From: CTSoil-043 sp963821235
GTDB taxonomy: Bacteria; Chloroflexota; Limnocylindria; Limnocylindrales; CSP1-4
Direction: 5' to 3'
Length of the DNA: 64,000 nt
Assembly: GCA_963821235.1 (NCBI GenBank)
Contig: CAWGCS010000002.1
Coordinates: 1 to 64,000 of the forward strand
Shown: positions 1 through 7,499 of the stretch, in pieces
Layout of the letters: every line of letters begins with the position of its first letter
Numbering within the stretch: the first letter of the stretch is position 1
Program-made: the position numbers and the translations under genes
Notes under the pieces: generated by a model
Told to the model about the DNA's origin: nothing
Databases searched by the model: none
The model's input: the letters and a program-made list of their open reading frames with translations, nothing else

Positions 1-689
1 AACTCGTGGGAGTCCAAGTACCGCTGGCGCAATCAGGAGCGGACGTGCCCGACGTGCGGCAACACGACGATCATCGCCGGCAAGGCCGAGTACGGCGGCG
101 GCTGGCTCTGCTTCCGGAAGCGGGGCGGCTGCGGAGCGAAGTTCGGAACCGAGGACCCGCGCATCACCGGCCAGCAGGTCGGCGCGAGGAGAATCCCGAG
201 CCCTGGGACCTCGCCAACACCCTGATGAAGATGGCCGAAAAGCGTGCCCACGTGGACGCGATCCTGCGCACCACCGCCGCCTCGGGGATCTTCACGCAGG
301 ATCTCAAGGAAAACGTGGCGGTGATCGTGATCGAGCCAGTGGAGCCGGCCGCCGCCCCCGCCACCCCGGCGACCCGCCAGTCGCGCGACCGCACCGAGCC
401 GCCGCCGATCTCCGATGCCGACCTTGCCGGGCTCACCTCCACCGCGCCGGCGCGCACCGAGGCCGCGATGGTCGAGGGCCAGTTCCGCGAGGCTCCGGCA
501 CCCGTCGAGGGACTGACCGCCCATCAGCTCGTCGCGCTGGCGAAGGCCGCCGGCAAGAACAAGGCCCATATCGCCGAGGCGATCGGCTGCCCGCTGGTGG
601 ACATCACGCAGCGGCTCGGCGCCATGTCGGACGTGGAGCGCGGTGTGCTAGCCGACGAGCTGAACCTGGACTGGCGGAGCGCAGCATGA
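1..689 (+). pseudogene. Phage zinc-ribbon protein, 5'-truncated and frameshifted
   Basis: Frame 1 (bases 1 to about 180) encodes a zinc ribbon with CPTCG and a second cysteine pair (CFRKRGGCG). The reading then moves to frame 3 near base 180 and continues NPEPWDLANTLMKMAEKRAH followed by an Ala/Pro linker and a C-terminal helical part to the TGA at 687-689. The ribbon plus KRAHVDA block resembles phage/plasmid proteins of unknown function found beside recombination and replication genes (memory, not searched). The start lies outside the window. A one-base indel would join the halves, so this is either a decayed gene or a sequence error. Confidence 0.6.
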
Positions 690-847
690 TCGCTGCCCGC
701 GTCCGCCAGCCCCACGCCCGCCGGATCGAGCCGGAGCGCCGCGAGTCACCGGCCAGCCTGGCGCTCGGCCTGGTCGCCATCCTCGTCGTCTTCATGGCGC
801 TGGTCGTGCTCCTGCCCGCGTCCGGGTGGGAGGCGGTGCCGCGGTGA
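686..847 (+). CDS. Small single-pass membrane protein (53 aa)
   Basis: ATG at 686 overlaps the preceding TGA by ATGA, and the stop overlaps the next GTG start by GTGA, so it sits in a translationally coupled series. A basic N-terminal stretch of about 25 residues is followed by one hydrophobic segment (about residues 26-44, ALGLVAILVVFMALVVLLP). No family is recognised. In phages such proteins are often membrane-associated accessory or lysis-related proteins, but nothing here proves that. Confidence 0.5.
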   Translation: MIAARVRQPHARRIEPERRESPASLALGLVAILVVFMALVVLLPASGWEAVPR

Positions 848-1050
848 GCATGACGCCGCTGGCCCCGCCGCAACGTGTCCCGCTGGACTTCGATCCCGAG
901 CACATGCGGACGGTCCGCTGTGCCTGCGGCGGGTTCCTGACGGCCGACCGGCGGGCGCCGACGTTCGCGGTGCAGCGGCACCTTCGGACGGTGGAGCACT
1001 CCCGGTGGTGGGCCAGCGCGCGGCTGGAGTGGCAAGGAGATGACGCGTGA
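844..1050 (+). CDS. Small Cys/His protein, possible zinc finger (68 aa)
   Basis: GTG at 844 (or ATG 850) is coupled to the preceding stop. The protein contains a CxC pair (residues RCACGG) followed about 20 residues later by H-x6-H, a layout consistent with one small zinc-binding site; this is inference from residue spacing. A similar arrangement (CSCG followed by His) occurs in the 6309-6521 gene of the same element. No catalytic domain is visible. The stop overlaps the next GTG start. Confidence 0.5.
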   Translation: MSMTPLAPPQRVPLDFDPEHMRTVRCACGGFLTADRRAPTFAVQRHLRTVEHSRWWASARLEWQGDDA

Positions 1051-1473
1051 GCAAGCCGCACGATGGGATGCCGCGGGCCTATCTGCGGATCGACCCGAAC
1101 CTCGACTTGACGCATCCCGATCCGGGGAGCTTCGTTCGGCTCCTATGCGCGGCAGCTCGCCAGCCGGACCGGGGCCGGTTCCGGGACCGCGCCCTCCTCA
1201 GAGCGCGCCCTAGGCAAGCCCAAGGCCAAGGCATTCCTCGTCCGCTGCGATGTGGTGCCCCTGCCCGATGGCCGGTATTACGTGGAGGGCTGGGACGAAT
1301 GGCAGGAAGGGGACTGGACGGTAGCCGAGCGGATGCGCCGGATGCGTCATCGTCGGGAGACCAAGAGAAACGTTCGTGTTACGCCGCCACCGTCACACGA
1401 ACGTCACACCGATACGCTGGCGCCCACGCTCAGCGTTACGACAGACGCCGGTAGTACTGATTCTTCTCGGTAA
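1047..1473 (+). pseudogene. Replisome-organizer-like phage replication protein, frameshifted
   Basis: GTG at 1047 follows a good ribosome binding site (AAGGAG) and overlaps the previous stop. Frame 3 begins with MPRAYLRIDPNL and a helical segment (FVRLLCAAARQPDRGRF) typical of phage replication organizer N-termini. Around 1190-1200 the homologous reading passes to frame 1 (GKPKAKAFLV, then LPDGRYYVEGWDEWQEGDW) and ends at TAA 1471-1473. The YVEGWDEWQEGDW block is what marks the family for me (memory). A single indel would restore one gene of about 140 residues. It probably bound element DNA and loaded the replication machinery. Confidence 0.6.
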
Positions 1474-1548
1474 TACCTCTAGGCGACGGCGACGGCGACG
1501 AGATTCCCCCCTCCCCCCACAAGTGGGGGCCGAAGGAGGGACCGGACG

Positions 1549-1608
1549 AACCCCCGGGCGAACGGCACTGCCCCTCGGGACCGCCGTGACAACCCCCGGG
1601 CGAACGGC
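1549..1608. repeat. Perfect 18-bp direct repeat in a 227-bp gap after the replication gene
   Basis: AACCCCCGGGCGAACGGC occurs at 1549-1566 and 1591-1608 (42-bp period). The gap 1474-1700 also holds a short GGCGAC hexamer run (about 1483-1500) and a C-rich/G-rich hairpin around 1505-1530. I see no convincing gene in the gap. Its place directly behind a replication-organizer-like gene makes an iteron-type replication origin possible, but two copies alone are weak evidence. Confidence 0.5.
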
Positions 1609-1700
1609 GAATCGCCACGCCAGGAGCGCGAGGCGCAGAAGCGGGGTCCGACTGCTCTCGGGGTGATCCTCACGCAGCTTGCAGATCGGGAGGGAGCGAC

Positions 1701-2162
1701 ATGACGACGCTCTACCGGCTGTGGAACGCGGACCATCTGCTGCTCTACGTCGGAATCACGGACGACGCAGAGGCGAGGATTGAGGAACACCGCTCCGAGA
1801 AGCCGTGGTGGGGCGAAGTTGCCCAGATCTCGACCGAGGAATTCCCGAGCCGCCGGCGCGCCCTTGAAGCCGAGACGCGCGCCATCTTCTGGGAGCAGCC
1901 CCGGCACAACATCCTAGGTTCCGCTCGGTACTGCGCGGACTGGGAGGCGATGTATCACGCCCTCGAGGACGAGGAGGCCCGGCGGTGTGCCCGCCCTGAC
2001 ATCACAGAACCTGACTTCGTCGCGATCTCGAATGCGATGGTCAAGCTTGCCGATGCGGGCTACGCCGACGAGGCGCGACTCCTCTTCGACTGCCTAGACA
2101 GGCTGTACGTCCGCAGTCGGCCGCTGCCGGGCCTCAGGGCCGCCGGGGCGAGACAGCCATGA
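1701..2162 (+). CDS. GIY-YIG-like nuclease-fold protein (153 aa)
   Basis: ATG at 1701 follows GGGAGGGAGCGAC. The N-terminus reads LYRLWNADHLLLYVGITDD with R-x2-EH and a following tryptophan, matching the start of the GIY-YIG fold (LYR for the first strand, LYVGIT for the second, Arg and Glu after it). This layout is common in phage-encoded endonuclease-like or DNA-binding proteins. The rest is helical and ends intact. It is one of the few unbroken genes in the left half of the element. Whether it retains nuclease activity is not clear from sequence. Confidence 0.6.
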   Translation: MTTLYRLWNADHLLLYVGITDDAEARIEEHRSEKPWWGEVAQISTEEFPSRRRALEAETRAIFWEQPRHNILGSARYCADWEAMYHALEDEEARRCARPDITEPDFVAISNAMVKLADAGYADEARLLFDCLDRLYVRSRPLPGLRAAGARQP

Positions 2163-2936
2163 CGCCCTACTACGCCGACGACCTCGTGACGATCTACCAC
2201 GGGGACTGCCGGGAGGTCGCCGTGGAGCCCATCGTGACGATCGCCGACCCGCCCTACGGCCAAACCTCGCTGGCGTGGGACCGCTGGCCGGCCGGATGGC
2301 CGTCAGCGATCCCCGGCACCGCCATGTGGGTCTTCGGGACCTTGCGGATGTTCATGGAGCACGCCGACGAACTCGCCGGCTGGCGGCTCTCACAGGACAT
2401 CGTCTGGGAGAAGCACAACGGGTCCAGCCTCGCGGCCGATCGCTTCTCGAAGGGTCCATGAGCAGATCGCGCACTTCTACCGCGGCCGCTGGGCGGAGAT
2501 TCGACACGAACCCCCGCGGACGATGGATGCGACAGCACGCACGGTGCGCCGCAAGGCGCTTCCACCTCAGCACCAGGGCGCCCGCGGGCCCAGCACCTAC
2601 GCATCGGTTGACGGCGGACCGCGGATCATGCGCTCCGTTATTCAGGTTCGCTCGACCCACGGCTACGCGGAGAACGAGACACAGAAGCCGATCGCGATCA
2701 TCACGCCGCTCTTGGCTTACTCAGCACCCCTCGGCGGCCTCGTGTTCGATCCGTTCATGGGCGCGGGGACGGTGCTCGTCGCTGCCAAGGCTCTCGGGCT
2801 CCGCGCCGTGGGTTGTGACATCCGTGAGGACCAGTGCGAGGTCGCCGCTCGCCGATGCTCTCAGGAAGTGCTCGGGTTGCCCCAACCCATGTCCCCGCAC
2901 CCCGCCGAGCCAGCCGATGCAGGAGGCGCGGCATGA
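2159..2936 (+). pseudogene. DNA N6-adenine/N4-cytosine methyltransferase, frameshifted
   Basis: The N-terminal part (frame 2, ATG at 2159 overlapping the GIY-YIG stop) carries the catalytic DPPY motif within IADPPYGQT. The C-terminal part (frame 3) carries the SAM-binding FDPFMGAGT motif and ends at TGA 2934-2936. DPPY before FxGxG gives the beta-type order of amino-methyltransferases. Between them, near 2450, the frame changes: frame 3 reads HEQIAHFYRGRWAEIRHEPP. One indel separates two otherwise complete halves of about 258 residues. Orphan phage methylases of this type usually protect element DNA from restriction. Confidence 0.75.
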
Positions 2937-3506
2937 CGGGGGAGGGGTGGGTCGACGATCTCGGCCTCGAGGCGCCCAGGACCGCAACTCCGCCCAGCTC
3001 GCGCGAGTCGGGAATGGCGCCCCGGAATCCCCCAGGGCGCATGGTCTGCATCGGCCCCGACGTCCGCCCAGGCCGCCTGGTGGCCTTCACCGCCCGCGGC
3101 ATCCCCGTTCCACAGGGCGCCCTCATTCGGTCGCCATCGGGGGGCCTCTACCACCGCGGCGGCAGCCAGCTCGAAGGTCTGGCGGGGCGCGATCCGCGAC
3201 GCCGCGGCCCGGGAGATGGGGCTGGCCGAGCCGATGGCCGGCCCGGTCTCCGTCTCGCTCGTCCTGACTTTCCCGCGGCTCCGGTCGCACTTCCGGACTG
3301 GCCGCCACGCCGACGAGCTCCGGCCCGACGCGCCGACGCTGATGGCCACCGTCCCCGACATCGACAAGGTCACCCGCAGCTGCCTCGACGCCCTCGCCGG
3401 CGTCGTCTTCGCCGACGACCGCCAGGTCGCCGAGCTCCACGTCGCGAAGCGCTACGGCGGCGCGCCCGGCGTCGCGGTCGAAGTGGCCGAGCTGGTCGCG
3501 CCATGA
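2933..3506 (+). pseudogene. rusA: RusA-type Holliday junction resolvase, frameshifted
   Basis: ATG at 2933 follows GGAGGCGCG and overlaps the methylase stop. Frame 2 holds the RusA N-terminal strand (LVAFTARGIPVPQGAL). Frame 3 continues from about 3175 (VWRGAIRDAAAREMG) to the C-terminus with PDIDKVTRSCLDAL and VVFADDRQV, which supply the conserved catalytic aspartates of RusA. A single shift near 3170-3180 breaks it. The first 40 residues are a low-complexity extension. RusA resolves four-way junctions during phage recombination. The last 4 bases overlap the next start. Confidence 0.75.
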
Positions 3507-4170
3507 CCCGCCGCCCCCTCCTCACCCTCCTCGCCCTCGCGCTCGCCATCGCCGCGAGCGTCTTCCTCGGCGCCCTGCTGGCGATCCTCGTCGCGTTCCG
3601 TCTCCTCCTCCCGGACCCGGCCGCTGCGGCCTCCCGGTCGTCGTCGAATGGGAACCCAGCCGAGCCCCCCCGGCTGCTGCACGACGGAGGCATCACCCTG
3701 CCGTCGCTGGCCCCTTCGACGAGGACCGGGGTGTCTCACGCCGGCACCCCGTTCCTCCCGGCTCTCCTGTCCGCAGGACTGGCCGGGGCCCACCCGGCGG
3801 TTCCGCCCATCGGGTTCACGATCGCGACGCCAGCCCCGGGACGCGGCCCGGTGGTGTCCAAGACCGGACCGCGACAACCCTCCGGGGCACCGCCACCTGG
3901 TTCTGCCTGCCGGGCGTTTCGCCCTGCACGGCCGGCTACCGGTCGGCCGGGAGGTTCGCTGCCGCGGGCCCGGCTCCGTTCGGCGCGTTGGGACCGGGCT
4001 GGCGCGGCCGGACGGTCACCGTCACCGCCAGCGGGCGCTCCGTCGAGGTGACGCTCGTGGACTGGTGCGCCTGCCCCGGCGCCGACATCGACCTGTACGC
4101 CGGCGTGTTCGCCGCCCTCGCCCCGCTCGACCGTGGGCGGATCACCGTCACCGTGGAGGAGGTTCCCTGA
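3503..4170 (+). pseudogene. Membrane-anchored double-psi beta-barrel (RlpA/expansin-like) protein, frameshifted
   Basis: ATG at 3503 starts a basic stretch plus a hydrophobic helix (LLTLLALALAIAASVFLGA), then a Pro-rich spacer in frame 2. Near 3850-3870 the sense reading switches to frame 1: GTATWFCLPGVSPC, then FAAAGPAP, GWRGRTVTV, TLVDWCACPG and IDLYAGVFAALAPL. These are the signature strands and paired cysteines of the double-psi barrel seen in RlpA-like lytic transglycosylase-type domains, including the DWC segment. It likely acted on or bound peptidoglycan outside the membrane, fitting host lysis or DNA injection. Confidence 0.65.
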
Positions 4171-4590
4171 TGCCCGAGCGGCCCTACAACATCCGCAAGG
4201 CAACGGACTGCTTCTGCGCTCCCGGTCGATGCGATTGCACGGATGCTCGCGTTCAGGCGGCGGAGCTGACGGCAACATTCAACCTCCGCTGGGACGCCGA
4301 CATGCGGGCGATCAAGCGATGGCAGACGGCCCACCCCGGCCACGAGTTGACGTGGCCAGACCACGCCGATCTCGTCGTTTGGCTGTCGGGGCAGCAGGAG
4401 ACGACCGCTGCCGACGCCCGCCACGCCGTCCTGACGACCCTCCGCGATCGGGTGGTGGGGCTGCTGGACGTAGCGGCCCCATCCGGTTGTCGTTTGGCGA
4501 GGGCCGTGGATCGCCGTGGACCGTTCCGCCGTCCTCGCCGAGATCGATCGCCTCATGCCCGAGGACAAGCCCGAGGAGGGAGCATCGTGA
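4170..4590 (+). pseudogene. Hypothetical phage protein, probably frameshifted near its end
   Basis: ATG at 4170 overlaps the preceding stop. The N-terminal half has a Cys cluster (CFCAPGRCDC) followed by a helical segment (WDADMRAIKRWQTAHPGHEL). Frame 3 stays open into the next gene, whereas frame 1 from about 4480 gives a plausible tail (VLAEIDRLMPEDKPEEGAS) ending in TGA 4588-4590, exactly overlapping the next GTG start. This is why I infer a frameshift between 4471 and 4520. No family is recognised. Confidence 0.4.
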
Positions 4591-4868
4591 CGACCATCGA
4601 ACGGCTGTGGGCGCTGCTGGCCGACGCCGAGTACGAGCGAGCCACGTCCGGCTACACGATCACGCGGGATGACCTGCGGCGCGCCGCCGTCAAGGCCTTG
4701 CCGGACCTGCTGGCCGTGGTGGGGGCGGCCGGGAACCTCTACGCCTATGCCAGCATGCAGGCGCACGACTGCGCCAACGACGCCCCGAACTGGGGTCCGC
4801 GCTGTCCAGTCGCCGCCTACCGCGCCGCCCTCGCCGCGCTGGACGCCCAAGAGGAGGCCACCTCGTGA
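4587..4868 (+). CDS. Hypothetical phage protein (93 aa)
   Basis: GTG at 4587 follows GAGGAGGGAGC. The protein is mostly helical, soluble, and ends in a block with two cysteines (HDCANDAPNWGPRCPVAAY) that is intact. The stop TGA (4866-4868) overlaps the next GTG (4865). I do not recognise a family. It appears to be a genuine coupled gene of the element. Confidence 0.5.
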   Translation: MTTIERLWALLADAEYERATSGYTITRDDLRRAAVKALPDLLAVVGAAGNLYAYASMQAHDCANDAPNWGPRCPVAAYRAALAALDAQEEATS

Positions 4869-5212
4869 ACACCGACGATCTCGCCCGCCTGCTCGACGAA
4901 CTCGGGCAGCGTCTCGGGCCGACCGGCGAGTACGTGTTTCAGCTCGCCGTCCGGCAGGTCTACGTGAACGCCATCCTGAGCATCGGCCTGTGGCTGGCGC
5001 TCGTCATCGCCCGGCGTGCTCGCCCGCCCGGTGTGGCGCTGGGTGGAGGACGGCGAGTCCTACTCCATCCGAGAGCTCATGGCGATGTTCGCCGGCCTTG
5101 GGTCCCTGATCGGTCTGATCGGCCTCACCGTCCGGCGATCGGTGGGCTCCAAGGTCTCCTGAACCCCGAATACGCCGCCCTGCGCGACATCATGGGAGCA
5201 ATCCGGCCGTGA
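4865..5212 (+). pseudogene. Phage membrane protein with two compensating frameshifts
   Basis: GTG at 4865 begins an amphipathic helix and a first hydrophobic helix (VNAILSIGLWLALVIARR). The sense reading then moves to another frame for WRWVEDGESYSIRELMAM and a second hydrophobic helix (FAGLGSLIGLIGLTV), and returns to the first frame for LLNPEYAALRDIMGAIRP ending at 5212. Two indels about 130 bases apart are needed. A small two-helix membrane protein before the beta-helix gene could be a holin-like or structural accessory protein, but this is not established. Confidence 0.5.
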
Positions 5213-6312
5213 TCACCGACAAGTCCACCACGAAGCCGGTCCATGCCCACGGGCTCACCGCAGCCACGCGTGACATCGGGACGCTCATCAACCGCGCCAT
5301 CGCAGCCGAGGTCGAGGCTCGCAACACCGCGATCGCCGACGCCATGCGGCCGCTCGCCGACCAGCTCGGCTCGGAGGCCGCGGCCCGCGAGGCGCTCGAG
5401 CGGCGGATCTCGCCCTCGACACCCTCCGATCGTCGTCCCGCCGCCGATGCATCCTGCCGCCACCGTTGCTGGTGGCATCGATCCCGGACATGCTCACGGC
5501 GCTGGAGGACGACGCCCCCCGACATCATGCTGCGGGACGGCATCTACCCGATCGACCCGGCCGGTGCCCGGGCCGCGAGGAGCTGGTTCTTCGGCGACCG
5601 CTTCGCCCACCGCACGACCCGCCGGCCACATCGTCCCGGAGACGCCCGGCGGGGTCTCCTCGACGGACGCGGTGCCTCGTACTTCGGGGCGTACACCTTC
5701 GACCAGGGCGTCCACGACCTGACGATCGGGCCGGGCTTCACGATCGACAACGGCACCGCGACCAGTACCGGCGTGATCGTCTTCGGCTCGGCCAACGGGG
5801 CGGCCTCGCGGCGGGCGCCCACCACATCACCATGCCTCGATCACGAGGCTCGGCGACAAGCTGTACGGCTAGCCCTTCGATCCGAGCAGGTCGAACGCCA
5901 ACGACCACGGCGTCTACTTCACGGACAGCCTCGGCGGCTGCCATGACATCGTGATCGACGGCCTGACCGATCTCGCGGCAGGACGGCGTCACCGCTCCAC
6001 TCGGTGCTCCACTTCTACTCCCACGAGTACGACGTGGCCGGAGCGACGGGCCCGTGGACTCGTGACCGTCCGCAACGTCCACGTCCGGGGCACCCGGCAG
6101 ACGCTCATCCTGTGGAGACCCGACGATGGCGGAGCGTCGTCGTCGAGGACGTGAACATCGCCGACGCGCTCGACGTCGCCGTGCGCTACCAGGGCGGGCA
6201 GGCCACCCTCCGTCGCGTCGTCTCCACGGGCAGCCCGAACGGCCGCGGCTTCTACACGTCGCTCGCGGCGACACCCGATCGTCCGATCGACCCGACGTGT
6301 GACCTCCGATGA
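5209..6312 (+). pseudogene. Right-handed parallel beta-helix protein, multiply frameshifted
   Basis: GTG at 5209 overlaps the previous stop. The N-terminal part (RDIGTLINRAIAAEVEARN) is helical and may be a separate small gene. From about 5520 the pieces, spread over three frames, read as a beta-helix: DIMLRDGIYPIDPAG, DGRGASYFGAYTFDQGVHDL, GPGFTIDNGTATSTGVIVF, NDHGVYFTDSLGGCHDIVIDGL, VTVRNVHVRGTRQTLILW, SVVVEDVNIADALDVAVRYQ. Repeating V/I-x-V/I strands with turn glycines are typical of pectate-lyase-like spikes or surface polysaccharide binders. At least three indels are needed, so the present copy cannot be functional as sequenced. Confidence 0.65.
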
Positions 6313-6521
6313 CCACCGTGGACGAGATCCGGGCGGCGCTGCGGAAGCACCAGCCGGAGATCGATTGGGCCTACGAGGAATTCAACTGTTCGTGCGGTTG
6401 GAAGCGCCCGCGATCGATGGGCGTCCACACCGTCAAGGACGGCACTCGGAGCTGGCCAGCGCACCAGCGGAAGGCCATCCTCACCGCCCTCGCCAAGCCG
6501 CAGGAGGCCAACCATGCCTGA
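6309..6521 (+). CDS. Small CxCG protein (70 aa)
   Basis: ATG at 6309 overlaps the beta-helix stop (ATGA). The protein starts with a helix (TVDEIRAALRKHQP), has CSCGWKRP in the middle and a conserved-looking WPAHQRKAILTALA helix. The CxCG plus downstream histidines suggest a single metal site, as in small phage proteins of unknown function. It is intact, unlike its upstream neighbours. Confidence 0.55.
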   Translation: MTTVDEIRAALRKHQPEIDWAYEEFNCSCGWKRPRSMGVHTVKDGTRSWPAHQRKAILTALAKPQEANHA

Positions 6522-6915
6522 CACCGATCCCCGGCTCGCGGCGCTGGAGGAGAGTAAACCTGTATTCGCTCTCGCCTACTGGATGACGGGCCGTCTCCGG
6601 CTGGGCGAGCCCGCAGGACAGGTGTGGAGCCTGATCCGTGCCGTCCTCGCCGCCCTCCCGCCCTACGACCACGCCGCAGAGCTGGATCGGCTGCGGGAGA
6701 CGCTACTTGCGGCGAAGGCTGCGAACGAGAACGTGCTCCGCCTCCTCGCCTATTGGCGGTTGAGCGAGGGCCATCCGGGCATCTTCGCTCGTGAGGTCGA
6801 TGCTGCCCTCGATGCCGCGCTGCGTGGTGCTGATTACCAGCCCCTCGACGTGAGTCACGGGCAACAGGTCAACTGGACAAGGGACCGGCTCCGCGCCGTC
6901 CTGGAGCCCCGCTGA
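6514..6915 (+). CDS. Hypothetical helical protein (133 aa)
   Basis: ATG at 6514 follows CAGGAGGCC and overlaps the previous stop by 8 bases. The sequence is almost entirely helical, with heptad-like stretches (AAELDRLRETLLAAKAANEN), and has no signal peptide or membrane helix. Reading frame and codon pattern are clean throughout. No family is recognised. The stop overlaps the next ATG (TGATG). Confidence 0.55.
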   Translation: MPDTDPRLAALEESKPVFALAYWMTGRLRLGEPAGQVWSLIRAVLAALPPYDHAAELDRLRETLLAAKAANENVLRLLAYWRLSEGHPGIFAREVDAALDAALRGADYQPLDVSHGQQVNWTRDRLRAVLEPR

Positions 6916-7163
6916 TGGGCGCCTACCCCTGGCCGATCCGGATCGTCCCCACCCGTTGGGGCCGCTTCACGTGCGCCGTCTGCGGCCTCGTCGTCGCCGG
7001 CACGATCGCCGCGCTGGCCCATGCCGCGTTCGAGCGCGGGCGGCCGCTCTGCGACCTCGGTCTCCATCATTGGCATCTCATGACGACGGCCCGCGCTGGC
7101 TTCGTCAAGTTCGATCGATGCTCCCGCGGTTGCGGGGCGACCCGGACGAGGAAGGGCCGCTGA
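6915..7163 (+). CDS. Small zinc-ribbon-like protein (82 aa)
   Basis: ATG at 6915 overlaps the preceding stop. Two cysteine groups, CAVCG near residue 20 and CSRGCGA near residue 73, could form one zinc site. Between them lie a short hydrophobic segment (LVVAGTIAALAHAAF) and HHWH. No enzyme motif is present. It precedes the HTH protein and the integrase, a place often occupied by small regulators or recombination directionality factors, but assignment is not possible from sequence alone. Confidence 0.5.
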   Translation: MGAYPWPIRIVPTRWGRFTCAVCGLVVAGTIAALAHAAFERGRPLCDLGLHHWHLMTTARAGFVKFDRCSRGCGATRTRKGR

Positions 7164-7166
7164 CCG

Positions 7167-7499
7167 ATGGCCGAGCCCGCCCTCCTGACTCCTGACCAGG
7201 TCGCCGAGATGCTCGGCGTCCGCCGGGCGCGCGTCCTGGCGATGGTCAGGGGGCGGGGGATCGGCGTGGTCAGGTTCGGTCCGCGCACCGTCCGCTTCAC
7301 GCCGGAGGCGGTCCGAGCGGCGATCGCCGCGATGTACGATCCGGCCCGTGACGAGGAAGCGTCGCATGAGAGGCAACGGGGAGGGCAGCGTCCATCCGGT
7401 GGTCGGCCGACGGCTACCATGGCGCGCGACCGTCACCACCGGGTGGCACCTCGACGGTCGGCCGGTCCGCCGGTCCCGCTACGCCGCGACCCAGGATGA
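7167..7499 (+). CDS. Helix-turn-helix protein, excisionase-like
   Basis: ATG at 7167 begins a MerR/excisionase-type winged helix: LLTPDQVAEMLGVRRARVLAM, then the wing GIGVVRFGPRTVRFTPEAVRAA. The recognisable domain ends near residue 58. The remaining open frame runs 152 bases into the integrase gene in another frame, so the true C-terminus may be non-conserved or the stop displaced by an indel. A small HTH protein immediately before an integrase fits a recombination directionality factor that favours excision. A simple repressor is the alternative. Confidence 0.65.
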   Translation: MAEPALLTPDQVAEMLGVRRARVLAMVRGRGIGVVRFGPRTVRFTPEAVRAAIAAMYDPARDEEASHERQRGGQRPSGGRPTATMARDRHHRVAPRRSAGPPVPLRRDPG

